Shown piece after piece: positions 31,980-43,891 of a DNA stretch of 64,000 bases; the stretch's first letter is position 1, and each line of letters starts with the position of its first letter. The notes under the pieces are model-generated. The model was not told the origin of the DNA. It worked only from the letters and a program-made list of their open reading frames with translations, and ran no database searches. A program made the position numbers and the translations under genes. The stretch covers positions 78,057,735-78,121,734 of the forward strand of contig JAYESD010000002.1 in assembly GCA_036927565.1 (NCBI GenBank), in the 5' to 3' direction. The stretch comes from Tuctoria greenei (taxonomy: Eukaryota > Streptophyta > Magnoliopsida > Poales > Poaceae).

Positions 31980-33468
31980 CCTAGATCCTAATCAGCCGGA
32001 GCTTCGTCGACCTTCTGCTTTCGTTCCTGTTGGCTGAAAGGAGCTTCTTCTTGACGCTTGTTGAAGCGTTCAACAAGGCGCTAGACCTCACGACAATCTT
32101 CAAGGCTGTGGGTGTCCGTTTCATGGATCTTACAACCACATATTTTGACTGTCGCTGTCTTCAGATGATGGTCGAGGACGTTTTTCGGGGCGTGGCCCCC
32201 TGCCACCAGGAGCTGTAGCTGCAACAGCAGTAGGCGTGCCGACCGACGACTTCTTCTTGCCATTGGACTTTTTCTTCTTTTTCCACTGCTAGAGGCGGTG
32301 GCTTCATTCTTGGAGGAGTTTTTACCAGCCTTCGGAGCTAGTTTGGAGTGCATCTCTCGACCCTCCGCAGCCCTAGCACATTTGTCAGCTAGGCTGAAGA
32401 GCTCCATGACGCTGAGCTTCACTAGCATCTTCTTATCTCTAACCCCTTGTCGAAAGACGACGACGACAGAAGCATTAGAGATAGAAGGGATTGTGTTCCG
32501 TACCTGAGAAAATCGTTGGATGAACAATCGCAGCAACTCTCCTGATTTATGTTGCACGGCGAATAGATCCAACTCGGTGCCAGGTCGGGTGTAGGAGCTC
32601 CTGAAGTTGGCGATGAATTGGCGGCATAGCTCCGCCAAACTATTGATGGAGTCAAGCAGAAGACTCCTGAACCAGGACCTGGCTATCCCAGTTAGAGCCA
32701 CAGGGAAGTAGTTGGCCATCACAGCCTCATTACCTCCAGTCGCGAGGATGGCGGTGGAGTAGATTTAGAGGAACTCAACGGGGTTGAAAGTCCTGTTGTA
32801 CTTCTCTGAAAAATGAGGCTGAAACTTCTGTGGCCATTATACCATGCGCAGGTGCAAGGCCAGAGCCGAACAACCGCCCCCTACTCCCAAGGGAGAAGGG
32901 TTCTCATGTGCAACTCGCCTCTCACGAGCGCGCTCCATGATGACGCAATCGTCCTGCTGCCTGTATCAGTGGTCAAGCTTCAACTGCAGATCATGGGTTG
33001 AGAGTCTCGATGTCGTGTGAGTATGGTGTGCTCCGGAGGGCAGTGACGTCACTTGCTCGGAGGGCGCGTGCCTCCGGTGCTGTGACACCTGAGGACCAAG
33101 TCTACCAGACAAGGTCCTGTTTCTTGAGGGTGCCTGCCCAGTAGAGGGCATACCTTGATTGCTGATGGCATTGGCTGCGGCTGCAACCAGATGCTACACA
33201 TCAGTACGCCACTTCTCCATCGCACTTTTAGGTGCTCCGAGTGCAAGTGGACGCTGAAGAAGAGTCTGCGTTGTGTTCAACGCGTTCTCTGAGTTGTTCT
33301 TCGATGTAGTGATGACGCAAAGACACCATCTTGCTGCAATGGTGGTGGTGGTGGTGGTGCAACACCCGCGGGGACAACAACGTTCGTCGGTTGCTGCATG
33401 TTGGAGAGATTTTCTCCAGCAGGCTACTCAGCATGGCCGTTGGACGATCCTACGACATAATTCACCAT
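31980..33468 (-). pseudogene. Gypsy A gag
   Basis: The start ATG at 33468 (MVN...) is chosen because element D has the same MVN start at the same distance from its LTR. The N-terminal part is low complexity and frame-broken. The Retrotrans_gag-type core is in 32722-32081: MMANYFPVALTGIARSWFRS, RQFIANFRSSYTRPGTELDL and LRLFIQRFSQVRNTIPSISN. A basic region and KICGCKIHETDTHSLEDC (CxC...HxxxxC, zinc-knuckle-like) follow. Structural capsid-like protein of the element. Non-functional here. Confidence 0.78.
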
Positions 33469-33490
33469 CTCGAAATCTCAGGCCCCCTAT

Positions 33491-33503
33491 CTGGCGCACC
33501 AAA
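33491..33503 (-). other. Gypsy A primer binding site region
   Basis: Directly inside the 5' LTR the minus strand reads TTTGGTGCGCCAG. Element D has TTGGCACGCCAGG at the same place. The position is right for a primer binding site; I do not name the tRNA. Confidence 0.55.
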
Positions 33504-34346
33504 TGTCAAAGTGTTGCTACGACACTTCCCCCCGGAACTACTAAAGCGTAGTTCACAGAGGTTCATATTCGGTTGGGGCGCGCGTGAGATTATGAACAAG
33601 ACGGTGACACAGGGGATTTTTACGTGGTTCGGGCCACCTGAGCGTAATACCCTACTCCACGGGGTAGTTGTTGATTGTACGAGTGTGTGCTTATGTGCTT
33701 GTGATGGCTTGGTTCGGCTTGCCCTCTAGCGTGCTGCTCAACCCTTTTATATGCAAAGGACTGACCGTTACAGAGATTGCCTGGCCCAACAAGTGGCCAT
33801 GGCGGTATTCAATTGCCTAATACACGATCTACATGTATTAAGTATGATTATCAGTGTGATAACGCGCCTTAATGGCGGCGTTACCGATACCAATGGTTCT
33901 CTGATCGTGTGTCTTTAATACAAAATTAATGACACGTTAATCAGGTCTTGTAACGGCTGTTTTAATATCCTCTTGAATGTTCGTGCTGTTGGAGATCCTG
34001 TAGTCGTTGCTGGCGAAGCTCCAGAGATATAACACGTGGCAGCTCTGGAGCTTCCCTCTACAGGGAGGTAGGTCTGGAGCCACTCGACACGTGGCAGCAC
34101 TGGAGCTTCCCTCTACTGGGGGTTAGATCCGGGATTGCTAGACATGTGGCGGGATCAAAGCTTCCCTGTGAAGGGAGGTAGGTCCGGTCCCGCTGGACAC
34201 GTGGTAGTATCGGAGCTACCCAAACGATGGATGCGGGCCCAGTGCTGTCAGGCGTGATTTGCCTTAGGGGGTCTTCAACTCAGACGTGGGAACTCTTCAG
34301 CTTTTCTTGCGGTATCGTGGGGTACCCGGTACGCAAGGTACCGACA
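33504..34346 (-). repeat. Gypsy A 5' LTR
   Basis: 843 bp, beginning TGTCAAAGTGTTGC and ending GTACCGACA on the plus strand, matching 10692-11509. A minus-strand TATAAAAG lies at 33744-33751. It ends exactly where copia A gag resumes. Confidence 0.9.
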
Positions 34347-35430
34347 GGCACACTGTCTTCTTTGAAGCCGAATTTCACAACTTGTGTCAAGGAGACTCCA
34401 CCATCTCGAAGTATTGTGCGAAACTCAAGGCACTGGCTGACAATCTACATGATGTTGGGCAGCCAGTTTCAGAACAAAGTCAAGTTCTTAACCTCTCGCG
34501 CGGCTTGAATCCGAAGTATTGACATGCAATCTCGGCTATCACCTCCAGACAACCCTTGCATACCTTTATCAGTGCTCGATCTCATTTAGTGATGGAATAG
34601 TTATTTGACGCTCAGTGCGAAGGAACCGTTGCCAACCAGGCACTTGCTGCGCAGGACAACACCTCCGCCGAGTAGAACGCCAACGCAAACAACTATTCTT
34701 CGGGGTGCGGTGTCTGTGGCGGTGGTCATGGCCGCAGACCCGGCGGCGGCCGTGGCGGCGGCTGCGGCCAGGGGTGTGGCTACAACAACAATGCTGCTCC
34801 TGGCTACCCTGCGGGACAGTGGAACCCCAATAGTCGCCCACCTGTACCTCCGAGCTTTGGCGGCTGGCGACCGGACTTCAACCCGTGGACCGGCATGGTC
34901 CAAGCATGGCCCATGCCATTCCGCGCGCTGGGTGCTGGTGTTCTGAGACCCCGCCCTGAGTCTTCTCCGAATCAAGCCATGTATGCTGCCCTCGAATCAA
35001 CAGATTACAACAGCAACACTTCTCTGCCGACGGCTTCCACGGGCTCTCCGTGGGACACACAGGCTTTACCCTCGACACTGAACAATTCGGCGGTTGCAGC
35101 ACAGTCATCTTTTGACTGGTTTGCCGATTCTAGAGCTTCCTCCCACATGTCTGGTAACCTGTCTATTCTCCCTTCCTCTCAGGACTCCCATATAACTGAA
35201 CTATCACCGTAGGCAATGGTGCTAAGTTGCCTATCACACACACGGGTTCAACCACACTTCCCACCACACTTAATTCCCTTCGTTTAAATAATATTCTCTT
35301 ATCACCAAACTTGGTTCAACATTTGATTTCCGTTCGCAAATTAACCTGTGACAATCTTGTTTTCGTTGAGTTTGACCCGTTTGGTTTCTCTATCAAGGAC
35401 CTTCAAACCAGAAGGGAGATGCTCTGATGT
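34347..35430 (+). pseudogene. Copia A gag 3' part and protease
   Basis: Resumes with TVFFEAEFHNLCQGDSTISK (end of the UBN2-type domain), passes a Gly/Arg-rich stretch at about 34690-34800 (CGVCGGGHGRRPGGG) and an aromatic linker, and reaches the protease box DWFADSRASSHMSGN at about 35114-35158. Copia proteases read DSGAS; here GGA-type glycine is AGA arginine (35132-35134), which should abolish activity. Stops and shifts occur on both sides. The reading frame is continuous with the 5' gag part across the gypsy insertion. Confidence 0.82.
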
Positions 35431-35439
35431 GATAGTGAT

Positions 35440-36480
35440 GGTGATCTTTACCCCATCAGTTTCAAACCGCACCAAGCTCTACAAGCCTCCACTACCTCCG
35501 TCGACCTGTGGCATGCTCGTCTTGGTCACCCGGGCCGAGATAGTCTCCTGCAGGCTCTGTGCAGCTTTTCTTTTTCGTGTAATAAGGCCTCCACACACAT
35601 CTGTCACGCATGTCATCTGGGAAAACATGTCCAGCTACCCTTCTCTACCACTGATTCCTAGACATACTTTCCATTCCAGCTCATACACGCAGATGTGTGA
35701 ACATCACCAGTTCTTAGTGTTTCTGGTTTTCAATTTTATTTGGTCTTGTTGGATGATTATACCCATTATGTCTGGACATTTCCTCTCCACCACAAAAATG
35801 AAGTGTTGCTCACGGTTTTATCTTTCCATGCTTATGTTCAGACACAACTTCACTTGTCAATCTTAGCCCTTCAAACGGATAATGGGAAAGAATTCGACAA
35901 TACTGCACTTCGTTCATTCTTCTCTACTCATGGGATTCATTTTCGCCTCTCCTGTTCCTATACCTCACCTCAGAACGGGAAGGCCGAACGTGTTCTTAGA
36001 ACCATTAATGATTCTGTGCGCACTATGCTAATGCATTCTTATGCTCCAACGTTTTACTGGGCTGAGGCTCTTAACACAACCACCTACCTCATTAACCGAC
36101 GACCTTGTCGAGCTACAGGTGCTACCACGCCGCATGAATACTCCTCGGACTTCCTCCATCATATACACATCTTTGGGTCTTCGGGTGCTTGTGTTTTCCC
36201 AACGTGGCTGCTACAGCACAACACAAGCTCAGTCCACGATCGCGCCCGTGCGTCTTCCTCGGTTATCTAGCTGATCACAGGGGTTATCGATGCCTTGATC
36301 TGTCTACTCAGAAGGTAATCACATCAAGACATGTGATATTCGATGAAGATAGCTTTCCCTTTGCCCCTGTTTTGGCTTTGCAGCAACCGTCTTCATCAAC
36401 AGCTAGATCATCTTCTCGTGACGAGCGGCTGCCACAGCGCTGAATTTCTGATGCTGCCAGCGATCTGCATGGATCCACTA
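35440..36480 (+). pseudogene. Copia A integrase
   Basis: The gag-pre-integrase zinc motif is at 35495-35645 (WHARLGHPGRDSLL ... CHACHLGKHVQLPF, an HHCC set). The core follows: LLDDYTHYVWTFPL (first D, about 35743), LQTDNGKEFDNTAL (second D, about 35877) and QNGKAERVLRTIND (E, about 35985). All three acidic residues are present. Stops lie at about 35660 and 35700 and shifts follow near 36190. The downstream GYRCLDLSTQKVITSRHVIF segment is the usual end of copia integrase. Confidence 0.88.
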
Positions 36481-36497
36481 ATCATGCAGCAAATCAC

Positions 36498-36861
36498 CAC
36501 TGCTACAATAAGCCTCATCACAGGCGGCTCCAAACCTATTATCACAGGCGGCTTTTAAAACCGCCTGAAACGAAGAGTCTGTGATAATCCGCAATTTCAC
36601 AGGCGGAGAAGTGAAACCGCCTGTGAAGACTAATTATCATAGGCGGTTCTTCACTAAGGCTAGCCGCCTGTGAAGACATATTATCATAGGCGGTTCTTTA
36701 CTTAGGCTAGCCGTCTGTGAAAATACTTTATCAGAGACGGGTCGTGCAGCATATATAACCGTCTGTGATAAACGTCTTATCACAAACGGTTATTGAAGAA
36801 TAACTAACCGCCTATGCACGGGCGCCCATCTCATCCGGAGTTATCCTTCTCGGATCCAGTG
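36498..36861. mobile_element. Miniature CACTA-like element in copia A
   Basis: About ten copies of a TATCACAGGCGGTT-type motif in both orientations fill 36505-36820, the subterminal pattern of CACTA elements. The left end reads CACTGCTACAATAAG and the candidate right end CCAGTG, with CAC on both sides (36495-36497, 36862-36864). The terminal match is only five clear bases, so the right boundary is provisional. It lies in the variable stretch between integrase and reverse transcriptase. Removing it brings copia A to about 5.0 kb. Confidence 0.6.
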
Positions 36862-37224
36862 CACCTGCTGTGCGCAACCCCCGGTGGAGATTCACCTTTG
36901 CAGCACCGCATTCGGCAGCGGTCAACTCACAGGGTGCCATCCACTACGCCAACCAATCCAACACCTCCATGATCGCCGGTGCATGCGCCCGTCCCATCAC
37001 CAGCTCCCGCTTCGCCCGCCCTCACAAAAGCAACCACGCCCACAGACTTAACACCACATTACGACAATACCCCGCCGCCTCCTGTGCACGTCTCGATCGC
37101 CCCAGCCCATCCAATGCAGACCCGATCAAAATCTGGAGTTTTCATGCCAAACCCCAAATACGCAATGACTGCTACAGTCACAAACCCAAACACCTCCAAC
37201 CTGTCTCCACTACCTAAATCGGTT

Positions 37225-38614
37225 CACGCTGCCATCAAGGATCCACACTTGGTTCCGCGCAATGCAACAAGAGTTTCATGCTCTTCATGAAGATAACACT
37301 TGGCGTCTTGTTCCTCGTCCAGACAACGCTAATGTCATCTCAGGAAAATGGGTATTCAAACATAAATTCTGATCAGATGGGTCGTTTAACAAGTACAAGG
37401 CTCGTTGTGTCGTGAGGGGTTTTCATCAGCGACCTGGCGTCGACTTCAGCGAGACATTTGCACCAGTCATCAAATCGTCCACTATTCGGACTGTTCTCAC
37501 ACTTGCAGCTAGCAACCGTTGGCCTGTCAGCCAACTGGATGTCTCCAACGCCTTCTTACATGGTCATCTGCAAGAACGGGTCTATTGCACTCAGCCTACT
37601 GGTTTCATTGATTCTACTATGCCTGATGCGGTATGCCTCCTGTCAAAGTCCTTATATGGCCTCAAACAAGCACTGTGGGCTTGGTTTCATAGGTTTGCTA
37701 TTTTTGCCAAGAAGATTGGGTTTTTCTCAGTCTCGGTCCGACACTTCTTTATTTGTTCTATGGCAAAGCACTGGTTCGGCCTTTTTGCTATTGTATGTGG
37801 ACGATATCATTCTTACCGCATCATCACAAACCCTGTTATCTTCATTGATTTGCAAGCTGAAATTGGGATTCGCAGTCAAGGATATGGGACCGATTAAATA
37901 TTTTCTTGGAATTGATATTCAACGATCTTCTTCGGGTTTCTTTCTCTCACAAGCAACCTATGCCGAGGAAATTTTACAGCGTGCTGGGATGGTCTCCTGT
38001 AAACCAGTCTCTACACCCGTGGATACTGAAACAAAATTATTAGCAACCACAGGGTCCCAGATTCTCAATCATGGTGAATATAGGCAACTCGCTGGAGCTC
38101 TTCAATATCTAACTATTACGCAGCCGGATATATCATATGCAGTCCAGCAAATTTGTCTTCATATGCATGACCCACATGACTGTCAGTGGGGACTCCTCAA
38201 GCGCATGTTAAGGTACGTTCAGGGTACCACATCACTTGGACTTCACATTCATGCGTCCAACTCCCTGCAGATTACGGTGTACACGGACACCGACTGGGCT
38301 GGCTGTCCAGATACTCGACGTTCCACATCCGGGTATTGTATCTACCTCGGCGACTCAATCATCTCATGGTCTAGCAAATGACAGCCAACGGTCTCTCACT
38401 CCAGCGCCGAGGCCGAATACCGTGCAATAGCCAACGCTGCCACGGAATGTGTTTGGCTTCGTCAGCTTCTTCATGAGTTGGGCATCGTCGTCAACAAAGC
38501 CACGGTCATCTACTGCGACAATATTTTAGCCATGTACATGTCGCACACCCCAGTGAATCACAAGCGCACCAAACACATTGAGATCGATCTCCACTTTGTC
38601 CGCGAAAAGGTCGC
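37225..38614 (+). pseudogene. Copia A reverse transcriptase and RNase H (5' part)
   Basis: KYKARCVVRGFHQRPGVDFS, VSQLDVSNAFLHGHLQERVY and SKSLYGLKQALWAWFHRF lead into the catalytic LLLYVDDIILTAS (YVDD at 37794-37805). A frameshift lies at about 37720-37735 in a T run. RNase H follows: YTDTDWAGCPDTRRSTSGYC, SSAEAEYRAIANAATE and YCDNILAMYMSHTPVNHKRT. A TGA at 38379-38381 sits where the family has an Arg codon (CGA). The frame stops at 38614 where the gypsy solo LTR begins and resumes at 45760. Confidence 0.9.
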
Positions 38615-39474
38615 TGTCGGTACCCTATGTACCGGATACCCCTTGGGATTGCAAAGATCACAAGGAGACTCCATCTACCAGATTTGAAGACCTCTGAAGG
38701 CCCCACATGTCAGGCGTATCCGGACCTGCTTCCTGACATGGTTAGTCTCAGGGCCGCCACGTGTATCATAAGACCGGAGCTATCGCCTACACATGGGAAA
38801 GCTCCGGACTAGATACCGGTATGGCATCCCCGGACCTAACCCAAGACAGAGGGAAGCTCCGGTGCCGACACGTGTCCAACAGCACCGGACCTATCCGTCC
38901 ATGACGGTAACCTCCGGAGTTGCCACGTGGCCGACCGCCAGACCTTCAATTTCAACAATCAGGCTGGTGGACCCCCAACGGCTCCGGACTTTCAAGGAGC
39001 AATCAAAGACTTCAAGACCCGATTAAGTGTCATTAATGCCATAATAATGACACACGATCGGATGGCCCTTAATACCGGTAACAGCACTGTTAAGGCCCAT
39101 TACTGGGCTATTAAGGGTATTTAACCTCATTAATTGTGTATCAAGCATGTGTAACCACTGGGGCCACATGTCGGACCAGGCTAATGGTGTAACGACCAGT
39201 CCTTGTACTATAAAAGAACTGGTCGGCGATATACAAGGGACCTCTCCAAACCTCTTCTGGACTCCCTGACCTAGACGAGCTTCTTCTTCTGGAGCTTCTT
39301 CTAGACTCACACGCTCAATACAACACTAGAACACCCCGTGGAGTAGGGTATTACGCTCAGGCGGCCTGAACCACGTAAATCTCTATGTCCACTTGTCATT
39401 CACCTTCTTGAATCTCTGCGCGCCCATTACCGAACTACAACTCCGCGATCTACCAACAGTAGTATCAGGAGATC

Positions 39475-40362
39475 TGTTAGAAAATAGGAGGCAATTTACT
39501 GTACAATTCCGGGAAACACGAGAAAACAACAGCGATCGGCAGACAGACGGGACGAGAATAAAGCGTACCGATTTGAAGTCAAACGCACCGCTGTAGATCC
39601 AACGGCGAACAGCTGCTGCAGGCGTTGGTGACGACGTTGAGCCGCAGTGCCCGATCTCCTCGGTAGACGAGCCGTGGTGAAGAACGCGAGCAGTCGTGCG
39701 GAGCGCTCCCCAAAAACCTTATTCGCCCTCTCCCGGTGCAGGATCGCAAGGGCGAGCAGTTCCGGAGACCTGCTCTCCCAATCGTCGGTGCACGCCGGTG
39801 CTCGGGATGGAGTAGACTAGAAGGCATCACAAGGAACTCGAACGTGGTAATGATATGATCGTGGGGTGCCCTGCCATACCGGACACCCGTATTTATAGAG
39901 TCCCAGGAGGCGGTTCGTGTGAGATCTGAACTGACTCCGCACTCGTAGACGCTTCCGTCTCCAACGACTTGGACTCTGACTCGGTAGCCTCAAAAATTCA
40001 GAGGCCCAGAAGCCCAAAGCCCAATTATATTTTCTGCAAAAATATAAAATCTGGGCTCGGCTCGAGGCTCGAATTCACATGAACACACGCGAGCGCGCGC
40101 GCGTGTGCGGGGCGTGGCGTGGCGTGGCGACGCGAGCGAGCGAGGAGGAGGAGGAGCGCGCATGGGCCACCCCTCTCTTCCTCTCTTCTCTCTCACTCAA
40201 TGAGTGGAAGAGCAACCTCCCTTATATGTAGGAATTGCTCCACTTCCACTTCCCATGTGGGACTAAACACTTAGCACCACTCCCTCTTTCCCTAATGGGC
40301 CTTTGAGATTTATTGGGAATTAATTCTGAATATTATATGGGCCAAGCCCATTTATTCCAACA
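39475..40362 (-). repeat. Copia B 3' LTR
   Basis: 888 bp, TG...CA, ends TTCCAACA. Matches 44849-45728 closely, with small differences such as an expanded GCGTGGCGTGGCGTGG run near 40110-40130. Confidence 0.9.
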
Positions 40363-40910
40363 ATCCCCCACCAGATCTCAAAGCCATTAAGAGAGAGGTC
40401 ATTCTCGTTCCTTGTTTGATATACTAGTGTTTTTGACAGAGATTGTGAAGTTTAACTTCTGCCTAGATCCTCAAGTTTCATCAGGTCACAACTTGAACAA
40501 TGGACTACGCCTTGAATTGCAAGTTTTGTGTGAACTGAATTCACCTAAAGACAATTACCAGTACTTGACTACCAGTAGTCTACCCCGCGGGTGGAGCATA
40601 TGCTTTGTACTCCCTGGTCTCTTCATGAGCTTTCCAGAGGTCACCCAAATCTCACAGACTGCGACGTTAGACAGTCGGAGCTCATATAGGTGTGTTTCCT
40701 TCAAGACTTCCCTGTAGGACGACATCTTTGCTACACATAGCCAACAAAAACACATTAAGGCAAATCGCCAACCTGCCTTACAGTTTGAGAGTACAAGTGT
40801 GCATCTTCACATAGAGAGGGTATAAAGGAAGTACCCTCCTCGGTGAACCACTAGCTTGTTTTCCCATGTCCTAATTCACGGGATCTCCGATCACATAGGT
40901 TGGGTTACTA

Positions 40911-42330
40911 CTATGGTGTCACATCAATGGGTCTCAAACCCATCTCTCTCGATGCACTTTCTATCACATTACATGATAGACCCTTCGTAAAGGGATCTGC
41001 CAGGTTTTTGTCTGTTTGTATGTACGAAACAATAATAACTTTGAAGTTTCTCATTTTCCTGACAGATTTTAAACGTCTCTTGACGTGTCTTGATGATTTT
41101 GCATTATCATTAGAACTGGTCACTTTGGCAATCCCCGTCTGATTGTCACAGTTCATAAGGATTGCCAGCAATGGTTTCTCAACTATAGGCAAATCCATCA
41201 AGAGCTCTCGCAGCCATTCTGCCTCTGCAGTTGCTGTCTCTAAATCAGTGAGTTCTGCTTCCATGGTTGACCTCGTCAAAATGGTCTGTTTGCAAGACCT
41301 CCGTGATATAGCGTCACCAGCTAGAGTGAACACATATCCACTCGTGGCATAGAGTTCATCAACATCAGAGATCCAGTTCGAATCACTATAACCCTCAGGC
41401 ACGGTCGGATGCCCAGTATAGTGAATTTCATAACTCATTGTACCTCTCAGGTAGCGCATAACCCTTTCAAGTGCATGCCAATGATCTTTACCCGGGTTTG
41501 ACATGAATATGCTCAGTTTGTTCACAACAATCGAGATATCCGGACGGGTTGCACTAGCTAGGTACATGAGTGAAACGATCATCTGAGAATATCTGAGTTG
41601 ATCTCTTGACTCTTTCTTGTTCTTTCTAAGTATCACGCTGGGATCATAAGGCGTTGGAGAAATCTTGCTATCCGTAAAGCCGAACCGTCTCAAGATTTTC
41701 TCAACATAGTGGGATTGACTTAAAGTAATTCCACTCTCATCCTTATTCAGCTTAATGTTCAAAATAACATCAGCTTCTCCCAGATCTTTCATATCAAAAC
41801 ACTTTGATAGAAAAGACTTGACCTCAGAAATTATATTAATGCTCGTACCAAAAAAGAGTATATCATCCACATACAAGCATAATATAACACTATCGCCCCC
41901 ACCATGGCGATAATACACGCACCGATCAGCCTCATTAATGACAAAGCCAGCAGAAGTCAAAGTACTATCGAACTTCTCATGCCATTGCTTAGGTGCTTGT
42001 TTCAGGCCATACAAGGATTTCAACGATTTGCACACCTTTGTCTCTTCACCTTTTATTACGAACCCATCAGGCTGTTCCATATAAATCTCCTCTTCCAACT
42101 CTCCATGAAGGAAAGCTGTCTTCACATCCATTTGATGGATTATTAGACCATAAGAAGCAGCCAGAGAAAGTAGTACACGAATTGTCGTCATTCTGGCGAC
42201 AGGTGAATATGTGTCAAAATAGTCTTCACCTTCCTTTTGAGTATAGCCCTTTGCAACTAGTCTTGCCTTGTACTTTCGATAGTACCATCAGGCCTGAGAT
42301 TCTTCTTGAACACCCACTTGCAGCCTACTG
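40911..42330 (-). pseudogene. Copia B reverse transcriptase and RNase H
   Basis: On the minus strand MTTIRVLLSLAASYGLIIHQ, MDVKTAFLHGELEEEIYMEQ, LYGLKQAPKQWHEKF and LCLYVDDILFFG (YVDD at about 41862-41873) form the reverse transcriptase. YSDSNWISDVDELYATSGYV, EAELTDLETATAEAEWL and NCDNQTGIAKV form RNase H, ending in DKNLADPFTKGLS. The 426-codon C-terminal frame is open. A one-base shift near 42265-42280 separates it from the preceding KWVFKKNLRPDGTIE segment. This is the best-preserved enzyme in the window, but the missing frame link means no intact polyprotein. Confidence 0.92.
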
Positions 42331-43891
42331 GTTTGCACCCGTATGGACGTTCATTTAACTCCCAGGTTCCATTGGAAAGAATTGAGTCCATCTCACTATG
42401 AACTGCTTCTTTCCAGTCATCTGCATCAGGTGATGCATATGCCTGTGCTATGGATCTAGGAGTGTCGTCCACAAGGTACACAATGAAATCATCACCGAAG
42501 GATTTTGCAATCCGTGATCTCTTACTCGACTGAGTTATTTCATTGTGTTCCTCCTCTGGGACATTCTTAAACGGTGTATCAAGAAACTCGCTAGTTGTGG
42601 TGGATTCAGGACAAATTTCAGAAGAGATCCTAGCAGTGCTATGCATATCTTTCATAGGAAAAATATTCTTAAAAAATGTTGCATCACGAGATTCCATAAT
42701 AGTATCAACATGCATATCAGGTACCTCATATTTAACTACTAAAAATCTATATGCGATGCTCCAATGAGCATAGCATAGAAAGATACAATCAACTGTCTTT
42801 GGTGCCAACTTGCGTTTCTTGGTAATTGGAACATTGACCTTTGCCAAACATCCCCAAGTACGCAAGTATGAAAGTGATGGTTTTCTCCCAACCCACTCCT
42901 CATAAGGGGTTTTGTCTTTATTCTTGTTTGGAACGCGGTTTAGGACATGACATGAAGTCAATAGAGCCTCCCCCCACCATGCCTTAGATAAACCGGACGT
43001 GTCTAACATGGCATTCACCAAGTCACACAGTGTGCGGTTTTTCCTCTCGGCTACCCCGTTTGATTGGGGTGAATAGGGAGGCGTCCTCTCATGTATAATA
43101 CCGTGTTCTGCACAAAAATCATCAAATATTTTGGGAAAATACTCACCACCACAATCTGACCTAAGACGTTTGATCTTTCTCTCTAATTGGATTTCTACTT
43201 CAGATTTATAGATTTTAAAGTAGTCTAAAGCTTCATCTTTAGTTTGCAACAAGTAAACATAGCAGAATCTAGTAGAATCGTCTATTAATGTCATAAAATA
43301 TTTCTTTCCACCTTTTGTCAACACACCATTGATCTCGCATAGATCAGAATGTATGAGTTCTAATAGTGCCAAGTTTCTCTCCTCAGCTGCCTTGTGAGGC
43401 TTTCGAGGTTGCTTTGTCTGCACACAACTATGGCACTTAGAACCTTTGACAATAGTGAATTACGGAATTAATTTGAGACTAGATAGCCGATTCATTAAAC
43501 CAAAATTAACGTGACATAAACGAGAATGCCAAACACTTGCATCATCATTAATACCACCACAAATATAGTTTACTGACTTATTATTAAACTCTGAAAGAGA
43601 AAAGCGGAACATGCCTCCGCATTCATAGCCTTTACCAATAAATTGTCCATGCTTAGACACAACTATTTTATTGGACTCTAAAACTACTTTAAACCCATCT
43701 CTGCATAGAAGGGTACCGCTAACAAGATTCTTGTTCATAGTAGGGACATGCTGCACGTTCTTCAGCTGGACAATCTTTCCCGAAGTGAACTTCAAATCGA
43801 CTGTGCCAACACCACGAACAGAAGCATGTGACCCATTCCCCATTAGTACGGCGGAATCCCGGACGAACTGGTAAGAAGTAAACATGGACAT
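42257..43891 (-). pseudogene. Copia B protease end and integrase
   Basis: From 43891: SMFTSYQFVRDSAVLMGNGS, then VWHSRLCHVNFGLMNRLSSL and, after a stop near 43458, KGSKCHSCVQTKQ (HHCC zinc motif). The integrase core follows in 43423-42257: HSDLCEINGVLTKGGKKYFM, TLIDDSTRFCYVYLL, RLRSDCGGEYFP and YSPQSNGVAERKNRT, giving the D, D and E residues. The C-terminal part contains WKEAVHSEMDSILSNGTWEL, the usual lead into reverse transcriptase. One in-frame stop and one shift at its end are the visible lesions. Confidence 0.9.

Larger units (their letters stand above)
10692..34346 (-). mobile_element. Gypsy A: Tat-like Ty3-gypsy retrotransposon inside copia A gag
   Basis: Minus-strand element with 3' LTR 10692-11509 and 5' LTR 33504-34346. 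The target duplication is GACGC (10687-10691) against a decayed GGCAC (34347-34351). Order in sense: 5' LTR, gag, protease, reverse transcriptase, RNase H, integrase, a 73-bp tandem array, an ORF on the opposite strand, 3' LTR. Without the CACTA insertion it is about 14.1 kb, large but fitting the Tat lineage. The RVT_3-type RNase H also fits that lineage. Many stops and frameshifts make it defective. Two further members of the family are present: the solo LTR at 38615 and element D at 60938. Confidence 0.9.
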
